Shown here in pieces: positions 34,272 to 46,816 of a stretch of 64,000 nucleotides of DNA (positions are counted from its first letter, which is position 1; each line of letters opens with the position of its first letter). A program made the translations under genes and the position numbers. The DNA comes from Pegoplata infirma (Eukaryota; Arthropoda; Insecta; Diptera; Anthomyiidae), in assembly GCA_963921195.1 (NCBI GenBank), contig OY992539.1:134381182-134445181 (forward strand), in the 5' to 3' direction. Below the pieces are notes generated by a model. The model worked only from the letters and a program-made list of their open reading frames with translations. It searched no databases and was not told the origin of the DNA.

Positions 34272-35501
34272 CAAGGTAGATTTATACAAGGTAAGATCCA
34301 ATAACCTCACTTTTCCTCCATAGTAAGTTTTTTGACAAATTTGAAAACAATAATATTTACGAATTTTCAAAACGAAATAAAACAAGTAAGAAAATTATAG
34401 TCGGTCAAGACCGACCATATAATACCCTACACCTGAGTTTCCCGGAAAATGGGTCCCAAGTTCAAACATGGACTGATTAGATCTATATTTTGTCAAATAT
34501 TTAATAAGTGTAAGAAGCACTCACAAATCAAATTTGAGTGGAATAGGCTTCTTTTTGTTGACAATAAACCGCTTCAACTGAATATCGGGCGAAATTTTCA
34601 CATGGGACCTAAGTCCAAAAATGGTCCGATGATAATCAGATTTAATAAGGTCTTCAAAGTACGCGTTTAACATACACAAACTGAATTTTAATTAAATATT
34701 TTCTATTTTAATGAAATTTGAGAGACTTATGTGAAAATCGGGAAGGTGGTTTGTATGGGGGCTACAAGAAGAACTGGTCCGATTTCTTTAAAACTCGGAA
34801 TGGTGATTTGTGCGGATGAAACATGATTACCTGCCAAATTTAGAAAAGATACCTATTAAAATGCGGCTATTAGAGTCATTTGAGCCAAAACTATAGAGGA
34901 CCTTTGTATGGGGGCTATGTCTAAATATGGACCGATTTTTTCCAATTTCAATAGGTTTCGTCCTTGGGCCAAAAGAGGCTTAAGTTTCAAATTTCAAGTC
35001 AATTTATAAAAAATTGCGACCTGTATCGTGTTTACACCGTTTACATGGACAGACAGACGGACGGACGGACGGACGGACATCGCTAAATCGACTCAAAAAG
35101 TGATTCTAAGTCGATCGGTATACTTAAAAGTGGGTCTAGGACCAATATTTCGGGTAGTTACAAACATCAGCACAAACTCATTATACCCTGTACCACAGTG
35201 TGGTGTAGGGTATAAATATTTTGTTCGGCATAAATGACTTGAGTTTACACTACACTTTTTATGCTTAAAAATATTTTAGTTTTTTTTTAATTTTTGTCGT
35301 GGAAAATAAAAGAATTTCGTTTGAATTTCAATATTTTTTTTATAATTAGTTGTTTTCTAAAATTTTAAAGTCTTAAAAAGCGATTAAATTGGTTAATGTG
35401 TGCACTGAACATTTAAGTCGTTTTTGCCGACTAAAATGATTTTGAAAGAAAATTATTTTCATTTACGTCACTAAAATATTACCTTATATAAATCTACCTT
35501 G
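34272..35501. mobile_element. hAT-type element, 8-bp TSD TGAATACC
   Basis: Ends CAAGGTAGATTTATACAAGG and the inverse CCTTATATAAATCTACCTTG; TGAATACC duplicated at 34264-34271 and 35502-35509. Removing it rebuilds the DINE-1-like consensus GAATACCCTCCAC. CA..TG ends and an 8-bp TSD support hAT. It contains a second-family DINE-1-like element, so insertion order is clear. No transposase remains. Confidence 0.85.
34383..35213 (-). mobile_element. DINE-1-like element, second family (GTCGGTC hairpin)
   Basis: The plus strand starts CAAGTAAGAAAATTATAGTC with hairpin GTCGGTC-AA-GACCGAC, then ATATAATACCCTACACC. Later come GACGGACGGACGGACGGACG (35056), CATCGCTAAATCG, TATACCCTGTACCACAGTGT and AGGGTATAAAT. 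Same architecture as the first family with different stem bases. A plus-strand relative lies at 49263-50733. Confidence 0.85.
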
Positions 35502-36199
35502 TGAATACCCTCCACAATGCCCTTTTTAAATGAAAGTAAATTTCTAACGTGAAAAAATAACGTTTTTGGTTAGAAATATTTTATTTAGTGTAAAAAAACT
35601 TTTTTTAGTAATTTTTGGAAAAAAAAAAATAATTTACTAATTTTTTTTTGAGTGTAAAATTTTTTTGGAGTGTAAATTTTTTTTTTTAGTGTATTTTTTT
35701 TGGTTTTAGTGTAAAAATATTTTTGAGTGACAAAAATACCTTGTAAAATATTTTTGTGACTTACAAATGTTTTTAAAACATTTTTAACGGGTTTTCAACA
35801 CGTAAATTTAAGGTGAAACTAATCTGAAATTTACGGTTCGCTAATTACTTTTGAACCACTGGACCGATTTCGCTGAAATTTAAACCGAACTGGACCAGAG
35901 GAACGGTAAATATATGTGCCATACTTCAGCTTCCTCAGAAATGCCGTTAGAAAGTTACCGTGTGTTTTATCTCGTAAACTTCAGAAAAACCCTTGCCGAA
36001 ATTCACTCATTTGCTCATAAGTTTTGAACCACTGGACCGATTTTGCTGGATTGCAATACCAGCCTGACCAGGTAAATGCCCAACATATATGCCAAACTTC
36101 AGGAGCCTCCGTAAAGTCTTTCAAAAGTTAGCGTGTTTTCAACAGACATACAGACAGACGGACGGACGGACGGACATCGCTAGATCGTCTATTTTTAGT

Positions 36200-36960
36200 T
36201 AGCGAATATTTTTAGTTATGGCTAAAATGGCCATTTTTGATAAAAGTGGAATTTATGTGGGACACTTTTTTCAAAAAAAAAAATTATTAATTTTTTTTTT
36301 TTCAAATTAAAAAAAATAAAAATTATGGCCCACTATAGTATTCAATATTTTTTCAATGGCGTTGGAATAAGTAAAACAAAATTAATTACATCAACTTCTA
36401 AGCAAAATAATATTTCCACATGTCTGCATTGAAATTTGATGGTGATACTTTTCTTAGAATATATTAACTCGCTATCTCATATTTTAAGGGGTAATTTTAG
36501 TTCTTTTTCTCAAATATCATCATTGAATACAAATAAAAGGTGCATTTAAAGGGTTAAAATGTTCCAAAATACTGTTTAGCATTCAATTTCAATAGAGTCG
36601 TAATCCCAAACTGATGGCCTTTAAAAAGGCCTAGTAAAAATTTGAAGCAAAAAATATTTTTAGAATATTTTAACCCTTTAAACGCAGGTTTTATAGGTTT
36701 TCAATAAAAATATTTGAAAAAGGGACTAAAATGACCCCTTTAAAAGGGAGATAGAAGTTTAATGTGCCCTAAAAAAAGAACTGCAAATAAATTTTATTGA
36801 AGACATGTATAAACAATATTAAGCTCAGATGTAATTTTAAATTAGAATTAAAAAATAATATAAACTACAATGGGTCATAAAAAAAAACTTTAGCTATATT
36901 TTAAAAACTCTTTGGTGGTTTTGGGGTACTAATGGTGTACTCTAGTTTTTTGGGGACGTG
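36200..36960. repeat. Imperfect palindrome with arms of about 280 bp
   Basis: Mirrored blocks include ATTTTAAGGGGTAATTTTAG / CTAAAATGACCCCTTTTAAA, TTAAAGGGTTAAAAT / ATTTTAACCCTTTAAA and ACTATAGT..CAAT / AATGGGTCAT, centred near 36605. Another foldback-type insertion is likely; ends and TSD were not resolved. Confidence 0.65.
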
Positions 36961-37296
36961 CAAGATATAAAATTTTTTTGTACAATGCTGTTTACCAAAT
37001 TCAGTTTTTTGTTCAAATTTTACTAAAATTTAAGAATTTTTCTCTCAAATCCGTCATCTCGGATTTTTTTTCTTTTAATTTAAATGAAAGTTTACGCACC
37101 TGCGCTAAGGGAAACCGAAAAAAAAAATCGCTCCACTCTTATGAATATGTTGTGTTTTCTACAGACAGATAGACGGACGTCGATAGATTGACTCTAAATC
37201 GATGGAGGGGGTCCCAGACCGATATTTCGTGGTGTTACTAATGGAACGATAAACTTATATACATAAATTGTTCTATCACTAATGGGAGGGTATAAA

Positions 37297-38298
37297 AAGT
37301 GACTGTTTTTCGAGTTTTGGAGAAAAAATCGGCCAATTGGCACTTTGATAATTTTGAGACAAAAAATTGTCAAATATGGCAGCCATAGAGAAACATAGAG
37401 GCGAAAATACAATATTGCTATCTTTTTCTAATTTTTCACACTTACGTTGTCGATGTGAATTCACCACACAATACATGTTTACAAGTCGTACTTTGTCAGC
37501 AAATACACGTATACAAGTTGTACTTTGACAACTCAATTTTCGACACCTTCGCCTCTATGGCAGCCTTGGATATATCCCTTTTTTCATTGAGCAACAAAAG
37601 TAATGACAAACTTATATTGCTGTCATCGCTTCACCAACTCACCTAGTAAACTTCATCTCACACCTTTGAACACGGTCCACAAACTTTTCGACATTTTCAT
37701 AAAAATATGCTTTCAAAGTTGATTAAACCGTTTCATCAATATGAAGAATATTTTTTCTCTAAGTGTAATTTTTTGGTACTGAAATCGACAAATTTTCCAT
37801 TTCGACTAATTTTTTCATTTAAATTTTAAATAATAGCAGGTACTAATGGATACACAGGACGACAAAAAAAATCTTAAATATCTGGGACTAGATTATACTT
37901 TTTTAATGGTTTGTTTGGCGCTGAATTCGAATCGGACCTCAGAATTTTTCACATTAGGCTTTCTAGACATCTTAGCTTAAAGATAGACATCTTAGCTTAA
38001 AGTTAAAAAACGTGTGTTCTGAAAAAACCCCTTTTTTTGCTGTATTCGTGGAATTTTTGAATGCAAAAAATTTTAATGAAATAAAATATAGGCGAAATGT
38101 AGCGTAACTGTAACTTTTTTTAATTAACATTTTAATTGTTTTTTTTAATTTAATATTAATTAAATATTTAATTAATATAATAAATTGTTTAATTAAATTT
38201 TTAGCTTTACTTATTTTTTTTGTTTTGTTTTCCGTGTGTGCGAGTATATACTTTTCGCTTGCATTGTTTTACTTACAAAAACAAATACAGAAGTATAA
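37297..38298. other. Unassigned, possibly host sequence
   Basis: GC is a little higher in 37340-37680 than nearby. Overlapping frames of up to 85 residues on both strands lack recognisable domains. An AT-only stretch (TTAATTAA motifs) spans 38110-38210. Confidence 0.35.
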
Positions 38299-40295
38299 GG
38301 GGCATTCCATGCCAAATCACTCACTTTTAGGCCCGACCCCCTTCGATTAATTTTATTTTTGGATATGTTTTTGTACGTATTAAATGCAACTTCCAGCCAA
38401 ATTTTCAGCATTTTATACCAAGGTGGTGTTGAGTAATCAATTTTTCAAAATGGCGATTTTTTCCAAAAAATGAAAAAATTTAAATTTTCAATCAATTTTG
38501 ACCAGTAAAAAATATAGATATATTAAAAAAAGATGGACAACATTTTGTTGGTAGTTAAATGTAGTTTTAGAAAAAAAAAATATGAAAAATTATTCGAAGT
38601 AACTATCACTTGTTTTTTATCGTATAAAAATTAAAATCGACTTTTTGAAAAAGTCCGAAACCTTCGATTTTTTTTTAAAAATGTCAAAAAATTCTACTCT
38701 AAATTACGCAACTTTTAAGTCATAATTCGAGATGTGATCGTAATTCGTTCTATTTTTATTCAAATTTTGAAAATTGCACTTTTTTTTTTTGACTCTGGTT
38801 TATTTTATATGGTGCTCCAAAAAAAATAATTTGGTAAATATTGACCGTAACTTCCCCTAGATATATTAACTTGGGTGTAAAAATACGTTTCAGAAAATTT
38901 TAGGATGATCGGACATGGGTAAGGCGTGCCGCATCGGCTTTGAAGTTTGAAAATCGGATTACAAGGGAAAATATGAATTTTTTTTCTGTTTTCTTAATTT
39001 TTTTGGTATTTTAAGTTAATTTTGTATTCAAATGGTTACAGAATTGAAATGTAGAGTAAAATGTCTCTCTATTAAGGTCATAAAAACCGAAATCGGTTTA
39101 AAATCAGCCAAGTTATTACAACTTCCCCAGGCATCTAACGTATGGCAGACAACTTGATTAATCAATACAATCCGATTTTTGAAATTCATTGAAATTTTCT
39201 ACTGTAATAACATTTTTTTATTCTTCAAGTTCAAATGTTATTAGATGACAAGTATTTTTCATATTGTGTTTTGCTAACATTTTTTAAATTAGTGCTAAAA
39301 ATGCCTGCATTTTCCACACCCTTTTGAAATCTCTATTTAAAAAAAAAAAATATTTTTTTTGTTTTAAAATTTGGAAAAGTCAAAAAAATATTACACTGAA
39401 ACATGAATAATGAAAAAATGTTATTACAGTAGAAAATTTCAATAAATTTAAAAAAAGGGCCTCGTATTTTTTAATCAAGTTGTATGGCACACGCTAGATG
39501 CCTGGGGAAGTTGTAATAACTTGGCTGATTTTCAACCGATTTTAGTTTTTAGTACCTTATTAGAAAGGCATTTTACTCCACATCATAATTCTGTAATCAC
39601 TTGAATTAAAACTTAACTTAAAATACCAAAGAAATTGCGAAAACAGAAAAAAAATCATATTTTTCCTTGTAATCCGTTTTTTAAACTTCAAGGACCATGC
39701 TAAGCGCCTTACACATGTCCGATCGTCCCAAATTTTTGTGAGACGTATATTTACCTCCAAATGAATATATTTAGGGTAAGTTAGGGTCAGTATCTACAAT
39801 TTTTTTTTTTTTGGAGCTCCATATAAAATAAATCAGAGCCAAAACATAAAAGGTGCAATTTTAAAAATTAAAAAAAAAAATTGAAAGAATTGTGATCACA
39901 TCTCGAGTTATGGCTTAAAAGTTGCATAATTTAGAGTAGAATTCTTTTAGTTTTTTAGTCGATTTTAATTTTTAAACGTCAAAAAATAAGTGATAATTAC
40001 TTCGAATAATTTTTTCACATTTTTTTTCTAAAACTGCATTTAAATACCAACAAAACGTTGTCCAACTTTTTTTAAAATATCTATATTTTTTACTGGTCAA
40101 AATTGATTGAAAATTTAAATTTTTTCATTTTTTGGAAAAAATCGCCATTTTGAAAAATTACTCAACACCACCTTGGTATAAAAGGCTGAAAATTTGGCTG
40201 CAAGTTGCATTTAATACGTACTAAAACATATCCAAAAATAAAATTAATCGAAGGGGGTCGGGCCTAAAAGTGAGTGATTTGGCATGGAATGCCCC
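38299..40295. mobile_element. Palindromic element, type B, copy 2, TSD ATAA
   Basis: Both ends read GGGGCATTCCATGCCAAATC inward, then CACTCACTTTTAGGCCCGAC. ATAA is duplicated at 38295-38298 and 40296-40299. The arms of about 900 bp differ by scattered substitutions and short indels around a spacer near 39215-39405. The right arm holds a 66-residue minus frame (39560-39760) that reappears on the plus strand at 60519-60719 because the element is palindromic; it shows no domain and is not supported as a gene. Confidence 0.93.
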
Positions 40296-40414
40296 ATAAA
40301 CAGTTTGTTGAAAGTTTTTTATTTCTTATATAGATTTTTGAATTCTCATTTTGTTTATAGTTTTATGTATATAAAAGGTTTATACCCAATTTTATAAAAT
40401 CGTCTCACTGACTA

Positions 40415-42073
40415 CACTCAAAAAAAAAAGTTTGTAAAATGACATAAAATCCACGTGATTTTACGGGGCAGGTTTTGTAAAATATGTACTAGCAAGAATC
40501 CCCGTAATGTTACGGGGATAATTTGTAAATTGATTTAACAAAAGATAATGTAAATTTACATTTTTTTTGTAATATATTAACTTCGAGGTAAACATTTTTT
40601 TTTGTAAATTTACAAAAAAATTTGGTAAATTTACAAAAAAAAATTGTAAACTTACAGAAAAAGATTGTTATTTTACAAAGAAAAAATAGAAAATGAAAAA
40701 AATAAATTGTAGATTAACAAATAATTTGGTTAAACTATTGTTTTTACTGCAAAAAAATATTGAAAAACACGTATATTTACAATAGAAATTGTAAATTTGC
40801 AAAAAAAAAATTAAAATTTACAAAAAAAAATTGTAAACTTTGAAAAAAAGTTGTAAATTTACAAAATAAAGTAGAAAATCAAAAACCAAAATTGTAAATT
40901 TACAAATTGTTTGGTTAAACTACTGTTTTTTATGGCAAAAATCTTGTATATTTACAATAAAAAATGGTAAATTTACAATTTTTATTGTATATATACCATT
41001 TTTTCTAATTTCTGCCGTAAAAACAGTAGTTTAACAAAAAAATTTGTAAATTTACAATATTGTTTTTGTATTCTACTTCATTTTTGTTAAATTAAATTTT
41101 CATATTTGTTTTGTAAATTTACAAAAAATTTGGTTTATTTACATATTTGTTTTGTAAATTTAAAGGTTTTTTTTCCATTGGTGCATCTTATTTTTCCTTC
41201 TTCGGCAGCTGGAGTAGCACTTCAGCAACCTGATATGATTTTTTTTTCACTTGAACACTTTTAACATACTTTTTAATGTATAACACTGCACTTTTTATTT
41301 TTTTCGACATTTCGTTTTTCTTAAGTAGAACATATGAGAATTGCGAAGGAGGCTACACAAGAAATTTCTTATATTTTCAGGAAAAATTAGTAAAAAAATA
41401 ACCATTTTTTTTTAATTTTTAGTTATTTTCACAAGTATTTTTAAAAAATCGGAAAAAAATGTTGGATATTGTAGATTGGATGTATAAGTACCTGTTAAAA
41501 TAAGAAAAACTTAATTTTTCATAATTGGTAGCTTTTTATTGACATTTTAGGTGCCAAATTAAAAAAAAAATACCAAAAAAATATGGTAAAATTACCAAAA
41601 AAATGGTAAAAAATACAGAAAAAAAACTAGAACAATTATATAGTAGAAACACATAAAAATTGTGGTATTTTACCTAACGCAAATTACCAAAAAATGGTGT
41701 AAAAATTAAATTTTTTTGCTAAAGCTTACAATTAGTTGAAGAATTTTTGTGTCCGGAACTTAAAACTGAAAAACTTGAATACGAAATTAAAACAAAAATG
41801 TTTGTAATAAAACATTTTTTTGGTAGAAAGACTTAATAACATCAAGTAAAATTTTGTAATATTTTTTTAATTTGTAAAATAATTCACTTTTTTGTAAATT
41901 TACCTAAAAAATTTGTAAAATAAATTTACCAACGTATAATAGTAAAATTACAAAGCAAACTGTAGTTTTCGTTTTATTAAATATACAACAATTTTTGTAA
42001 AAAGACAAAAATATTAGTAAAACAGAATTACAAGACCTTTTACTTGTAATTTTACAAACTTTTTTTTCGAGTG
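40415..42073. mobile_element. 1.66-kb TA-flanked MITE packed with TGTAAATTTACA
   Basis: It starts CACTCAAAAAAAAAAGTTTG and ends with the inverse, TTTACAAACTTTTTTTTCGAGTG; TA at 40413-40414 and 42074-42075. More than a dozen TTTGTAAATTTACAAA-like palindromes fill 40540-41170 and 41870-42060. It interrupts a copy of the 22602-type sequence (left TTTGTTTATAGTTTTATGTA, right GGCAAAGTTTGAAAAAA). No coding frame. Confidence 0.8.
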
Positions 42074-43655
42074 TATGCCTTAACGGCATAAATATATTTG
42101 GCAAAGTTTGAAAAAATATTTTTTAAAAAAAATTTTATTTTTAAATTATTTATTTTTTAAAAAACTAATTATTTTTATTTTTTTATACAATTATTTAATT
42201 TGTTTTCAATTTTTTAAATTTTTAATTTATATAATTAAAATTTTAATTATTTTTTTTTTTAATTTCAATTAAATTTTTTAATTTATATTATTAAGTTTTT
42301 AATTAACTAAATATCCATTTATTTTTAATTAATTAAAGACATACAAAATTAATTAAATCATTACCATTTTAGTGATTGGTCCGGACTTAATTATTTTTTG
42401 ATTAAATCTACGAATTTTTTAATGAATTTTTTTTCTGTGCAGCAAAATACCATTAATATAGCGAAGCCCCCTACAAAAGTTAAAACTTTATTTTAAAATT
42501 GGTAGGACTTTCAGAAGACATAACATGTCTTATAAATTTGAGCAGTTATAACGTTTCGAATATGGCAAACAAAATTTTGTTAACCTTTTAGCTTAGGCAT
42601 CTCGAAAACCGGATGTGATAGGCAAATTATGAGTTTAAATTCGGATACAGCGCAAATCTGGTCAAAGGGTCAAAAACTTGTTGGCCTGTGTTATAAGTAC
42701 ATGCACATCAATACAGCTTAATTGGAATTTAATTCTATTAAATGGAATCGCATTATTTGGCGTAATCTACATGATTTCAAACGAAAATTTTATGCAAAAT
42801 AAAAAAAAAAAAACTAAATGAGCGCTTAGTATGATTATTTGAATATTATCAACAATTACAAAGGATTAAATTGAACGTTGGAAATTAAGCATTAATTTGT
42901 AAATCAATAGTTGAAACTACGAGTAGTTGAAAATTTTTATCATGCAAGAGCCATAGAATTTATTATTAGCAGCAGCATTAAATTATTTAAACATTTTTTT
43001 TGTTCGTAGTGAAATGTAATTGAATTTTGATTGCTGCCGTTAATCAATAAATTAAAAAAAAGAACTATAAAAACATTTAAACTTTTTTTGTTAATTATGA
43101 AAATGTTGAAATACAACAATAAAAACGCAATTAAATATTTATAAAATTAAGCTGAAAAACAAAATACGATTCTAAAGAATTAAATGTATTACAACGATAA
43201 TATTGAATTATTATAAATTCTTTCCATTAACAATTAAATATGTAGGAGTAAAAATCAATAAGTTATTTAATTTTCGAAAATTATTGTATATTTCATTGGA
43301 ATTTCATATTTTCCTTTTCTTTTTTAAATTGACCAATATTTAAAATACATACAAAATAAAATTAACCTTATCAATGAATTCCATGGAAAATTTATAAAAT
43401 GCAGACAACGATTTTTGTCAAACATTTTACTTAAATTCATACTAAAAATTGTTAAAAAAAAATATGTGTGGAAGTATAAAAAAATATATATATTTTCCTT
43501 TCCCAAGGCAATAAAATAAACAAACAATTCGACACTACCATTCTACGAGTATACCACCAACGTACACACAAAACAGAAAATTATGACAATTGTTGTGACG
43601 CGTCATATGTCTCGCACCTTACCCATCTATGCCAGTTACATGTATGCATGTGAAT
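42074..43655. other. AT-rich, partly older element, partly unassigned
   Basis: 42074-42445 continues the element interrupted by the MITE and ends near TTTTTTTCTGTGCAG. 42450-43650 looks like ordinary AT-rich host DNA: no TIRs, and frames of 66-67 residues without domains. Confidence 0.4.
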
Positions 43656-43926
43656 TAGGGCGGATCGAGAAATGCTTTTTCACAAATTTCGCTTGGGCGC
43701 TATGCGGGATTGGTAAAAATAGGTGTCAAAACGATGTGGTTAAATTTTCACGAAATGGGACCCCATCTTGGGGTCCCTCTCCAGCACTGAAGTTTCCACT
43801 TTTTAAGCCAAAGAGCATTTTTTTTAAAAATTGTCAAAGATTCAAATTTGATCAGATCTCCTTAATTTTGGATTTTATGTGGTCACATCTATTTAGGTTT
43901 TAAATATCAGCTTAATACGATATAGC

Positions 43927-46033
43927 TAGGCTGACCATTCGTACTGATTTGATCAGTACATGTACTGATTTATGATCACGTATACTGATCAAAAAACGTT
44001 GTACTGATTAGTACTGATTTTTTAAAATATTTACTGATTGTACTGATTTTTGAACATTTCAACATAAAAAATAATTTTATTCGAAAATTCTATACAAAAC
44101 CTTGAATTTCCATAATTCAAGGGAATTACCATAATTCAAGGGAATTACTGGTGCCATGAGCACCACCCCAGGCGCAGCTCTGGACGCTATGTTAGATATG
44201 CTTCCCTTGGACTTACATATTCAAGGAGAAGCCATGAAATCTTTGTGCAGGCTCCGCAAAAGCGGAACATGGCATGGGGAGTACAATGTGGGACATGTAC
44301 AACTATCGGAACTTTGTCCGATGTTTTCTATGCCTTTGGACAGTACAACCTCTTGCATCGAGTTTGGTAGGAAGTTTACTGTAATATTTCCGAGTAGGGA
44401 AGACTGGGGAAACCCAGCAGACCTACTGAAAAATTACACGGATACTTTCTACACGGATAGATCCAGTACCTTAAATGGTTGTGGGTCTGGCTGGTATTTG
44501 GACGATGCGACCAAATGCTATATTGCTATGGGAAAAATGGCTACAGTATTTCAGATTGAAATATTTGCTGCCAGTGACAGCCAGGTTGCGATCATTGCAC
44601 TTGAATCTCCAGTCACTTCATCCAAAGTTGTCCAGGAATGTAGACGCAGACTCAATGAGGTCTCATGTGGGAATAGCGTCAGTCTTCTGTGGGTTCCGGG
44701 TCATAGGGGAATACGTGGAAACGAGATTGCCGACTCTTTGGCAAATCTTGGCTCTGATACAATTCCTTACAATCCGGAACCTCAAATTGGTATTGGCTTG
44801 ACATGGCTGATGCGTTGGATCAACTCTCATATGAAAGCAACTTTCATGGAAAGATGGTCAAATGAGTTGGCATGCAAGAATACCAAACGTTTTGTGATTA
44901 GGCCAGACAAGAAAGTGGCTAACTATCTACTCACAATCAGCCTCAGTAGAATAGACTGTCGCAGACTTTCTGGCTTAATTACGGGACACAACGCCTGTGC
45001 TCGTCATATGACGAGATTAGGTGTCTTATCAGACCCATTATGTGTGGCTTGTCTTGAGGATGATGACACAACTGAACATTACATCTGTTGTTGTCCAGCG
45101 TTCTCAAGGGCTAGACTGCGGATATTGGGTTCTGATATTCTGTTTATGGACACGATCCATGGACTTCCCTTATCTGATTTTCTTAAGTTTGTGAAAGCAA
45201 CTGAGAAATTCTGAACAAGCACTTTTCTTTCTTTTTCTTCTCAACCTTTTATCTTTCTTTTCAGGGTACGTTACAATCGACTATTTTAAGTCTGAGCGCC
45301 ATGGACTTGCCTAAAAATTTACTTATTTTAGGCTTGTACAACCCACCCTCAACTCAACTCCATAATATAAGTCGTCAGAACTGTTTTTTATAACTTAAGT
45401 CTGACAATGGAGATTAGAGTTCGTAAATCAAGAGGTCCTTAATGCAAAAATATATCTGAGCATGAGGTTATTTTGATCTTTCTAAATTTTTATGAAAATG
45501 TGCAGAGAATATTTGAGGTTTTCCACGAAAAGTTCAATGGGCCGATGGATTTTTTATATTTTTAGAAAGATGATGTAAATTGCATGAATCCAAATGATTC
45601 TGAGATCTTAGATTAGATAATGTCATCAGAGCTTATTCGAAAAAGCGCTCAGAAAATCAGGGCCATTAAAAAAACACGTGCTTATTAGCTGTGAAGATTT
45701 CTTACAGGAAAATTTGTCAAAACTTACGGAAAAATGTCTTTAAAATCTAATATACTTTCTCACTCTAAAAACCTGTGGAATTTTGTTACATTTTCTGCAC
45801 TGAAACGATCAAAACATTCAAATGAAATCGTTTAAAGCCAACTAAATTTCCTGTAAAATAGTTTTTTTTTGCAGTTGTTTTTTTGCGGCTATTTTTAACA
45901 GTTGCTTTTAATCAAAATACATGGGGTCAAGTTAGTTTAACCAAATTTTTTGAGTGTTGAAAAACATCAAAAACATAAAAAACATAAAAACTTGGGCGTA
46001 CTGATTTAAGCCCAGAAAAAAATGGTCACCCTA
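43927..46033. mobile_element. hAT-type element, 8-bp TSD GATATAGC
   Basis: Ends TAGGCTGACCATTCGTACTG and the inverse with one mismatch in the outer 14 bp (TAGGGTGACCATT). GATATAGC is duplicated at 43919-43926 and 46034-46041. The left subterminal region has at least seven GTACTGAT motifs (43940-44055); the right has one. A LINE fragment occupies the middle, so the original interior is largely replaced or disrupted. It sits in the left arm of the surrounding foldback element. Confidence 0.9.
44141..45360 (+). pseudogene. LINE C-terminal fragment: RNase H and zinc knuckle
   Basis: An open frame runs from 44144 (upstream ITGA still matches LINE protein, so the ATG at 44156 is not a true start) to the stop at 45212. 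Numbered from that ATG: RT-tail block STTPGAALDAMLDMLPLDLH, then RNase H with D101 (YTDRS, normally YTDGS), E135 (FQIEI), D141 (SDSQ), H183 (WVPGHRG) and D193 (EIADSLA), then CVAC..EHYICCC (C296, C299, H308, C312). All four acidic RNase H residues survive, but E135 and D141 are only six apart, about 20 residues too close, which points to an in-frame deletion. 5'-truncated; it ends in a CAACTCAACTC tail near 45358. Confidence 0.85.
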
Positions 46034-46289
46034 GATATAGCTAACCTCCAAAAACCAGAGGTGGAAAAGTATGCTTACATTTTGGAGAAACCCGAAAAGC
46101 AAATTTTTGCAATTATTTAAAAAAAAAACACATTAAAATTGCAAAATATGATTTTTTTTCTGCCCGACTTGGAAAATAGACTACCCAAGGATTCCAAAAC
46201 CGTTAAAACCAAAAAATACGAAATTCTTGAACGGCGTGTGGACCAATCTCAACTTACGATATTTTCAAAAACATTTTTTCATACATTTT

Positions 46290-46816
46290 TATACGCTCCA
46301 ACCACAGTATGGGGGGTATACTCACTTTGTCATTCCATGTGTAACGCATCGAAATATCGGTCTAGAACCCCATAAAGTATATATTTTATTGATCAGTGAT
46401 CGATTCTAAGACATTCTACCGATGTCCGTCCGACTGTCCGTCTGTAGAAGACACGATACAGTCCAAAATATAAGAGCTAGACTTCCGAAGTTTGGCACGA
46501 ATATGTCTTATATTCCTGGGCAGGTTAAGTTCGGAAATGGGCAAAATCAGACCAAGGGGAAAAAAGTTCCCCCTTAGACAACTAAACCAACCTAAGAAAA
46601 ACCGCATTTTTTGAAGAGTTTTTTGTAATTTTGCTAAGCAAATGCAACATTCTTATCTCAAAAGAAGTTCAAAATCGCAAGGGGAAGGTGCCCCTAAAGT
46701 CTCCCACCAACCCCCCCCCCTAAAAAAAGACGCCCCTGGATTTTATTTATATTGTTTTTTTTTAATTTTGGAGGGTATTAAAGATTCGGCACAGCCGAAT
46801 GTAACACTCTCACTTG
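46290..46816 (+). mobile_element. DINE-1-like (HINE) element
   Basis: TATACGCTCCAACCACAGTA start, GGGGGGTATA, GTCCGTCCGACTGTCCG (46424), CAGGTTAAGTTCGGAAA, GGAGGGTATTAAAGA, hairpin ATTCGGC-ACA-GCCGAAT, CTTG at 46813-46816. Closely matches 28070-28600. Inserted in the left arm of the hAT foldback element, next to its poly-T. Confidence 0.87.

Larger units (their letters stand above)
34228..37296 (-). mobile_element. DINE-1-like (HINE) element with several insertions
   Basis: It starts CAAGTAGAAAAGTTAAATTC and hairpin TTCGACTTGGCCGAA, then AATACCC. After a hAT-type insertion it resumes with CTCCACAATGCCC (35510), TTTGAACCACTGGACCGATT twice (35850 and 36025), and GACGGACGGACGGACGG (36154). After a palindromic stretch come GACGGACGTCGATAGATTG (37172) and GGGAGGGTATAAAAAG at the end. 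The sequence order agrees with one minus-strand copy, but the 36190-37130 gap could hide two copies. Confidence 0.6.
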
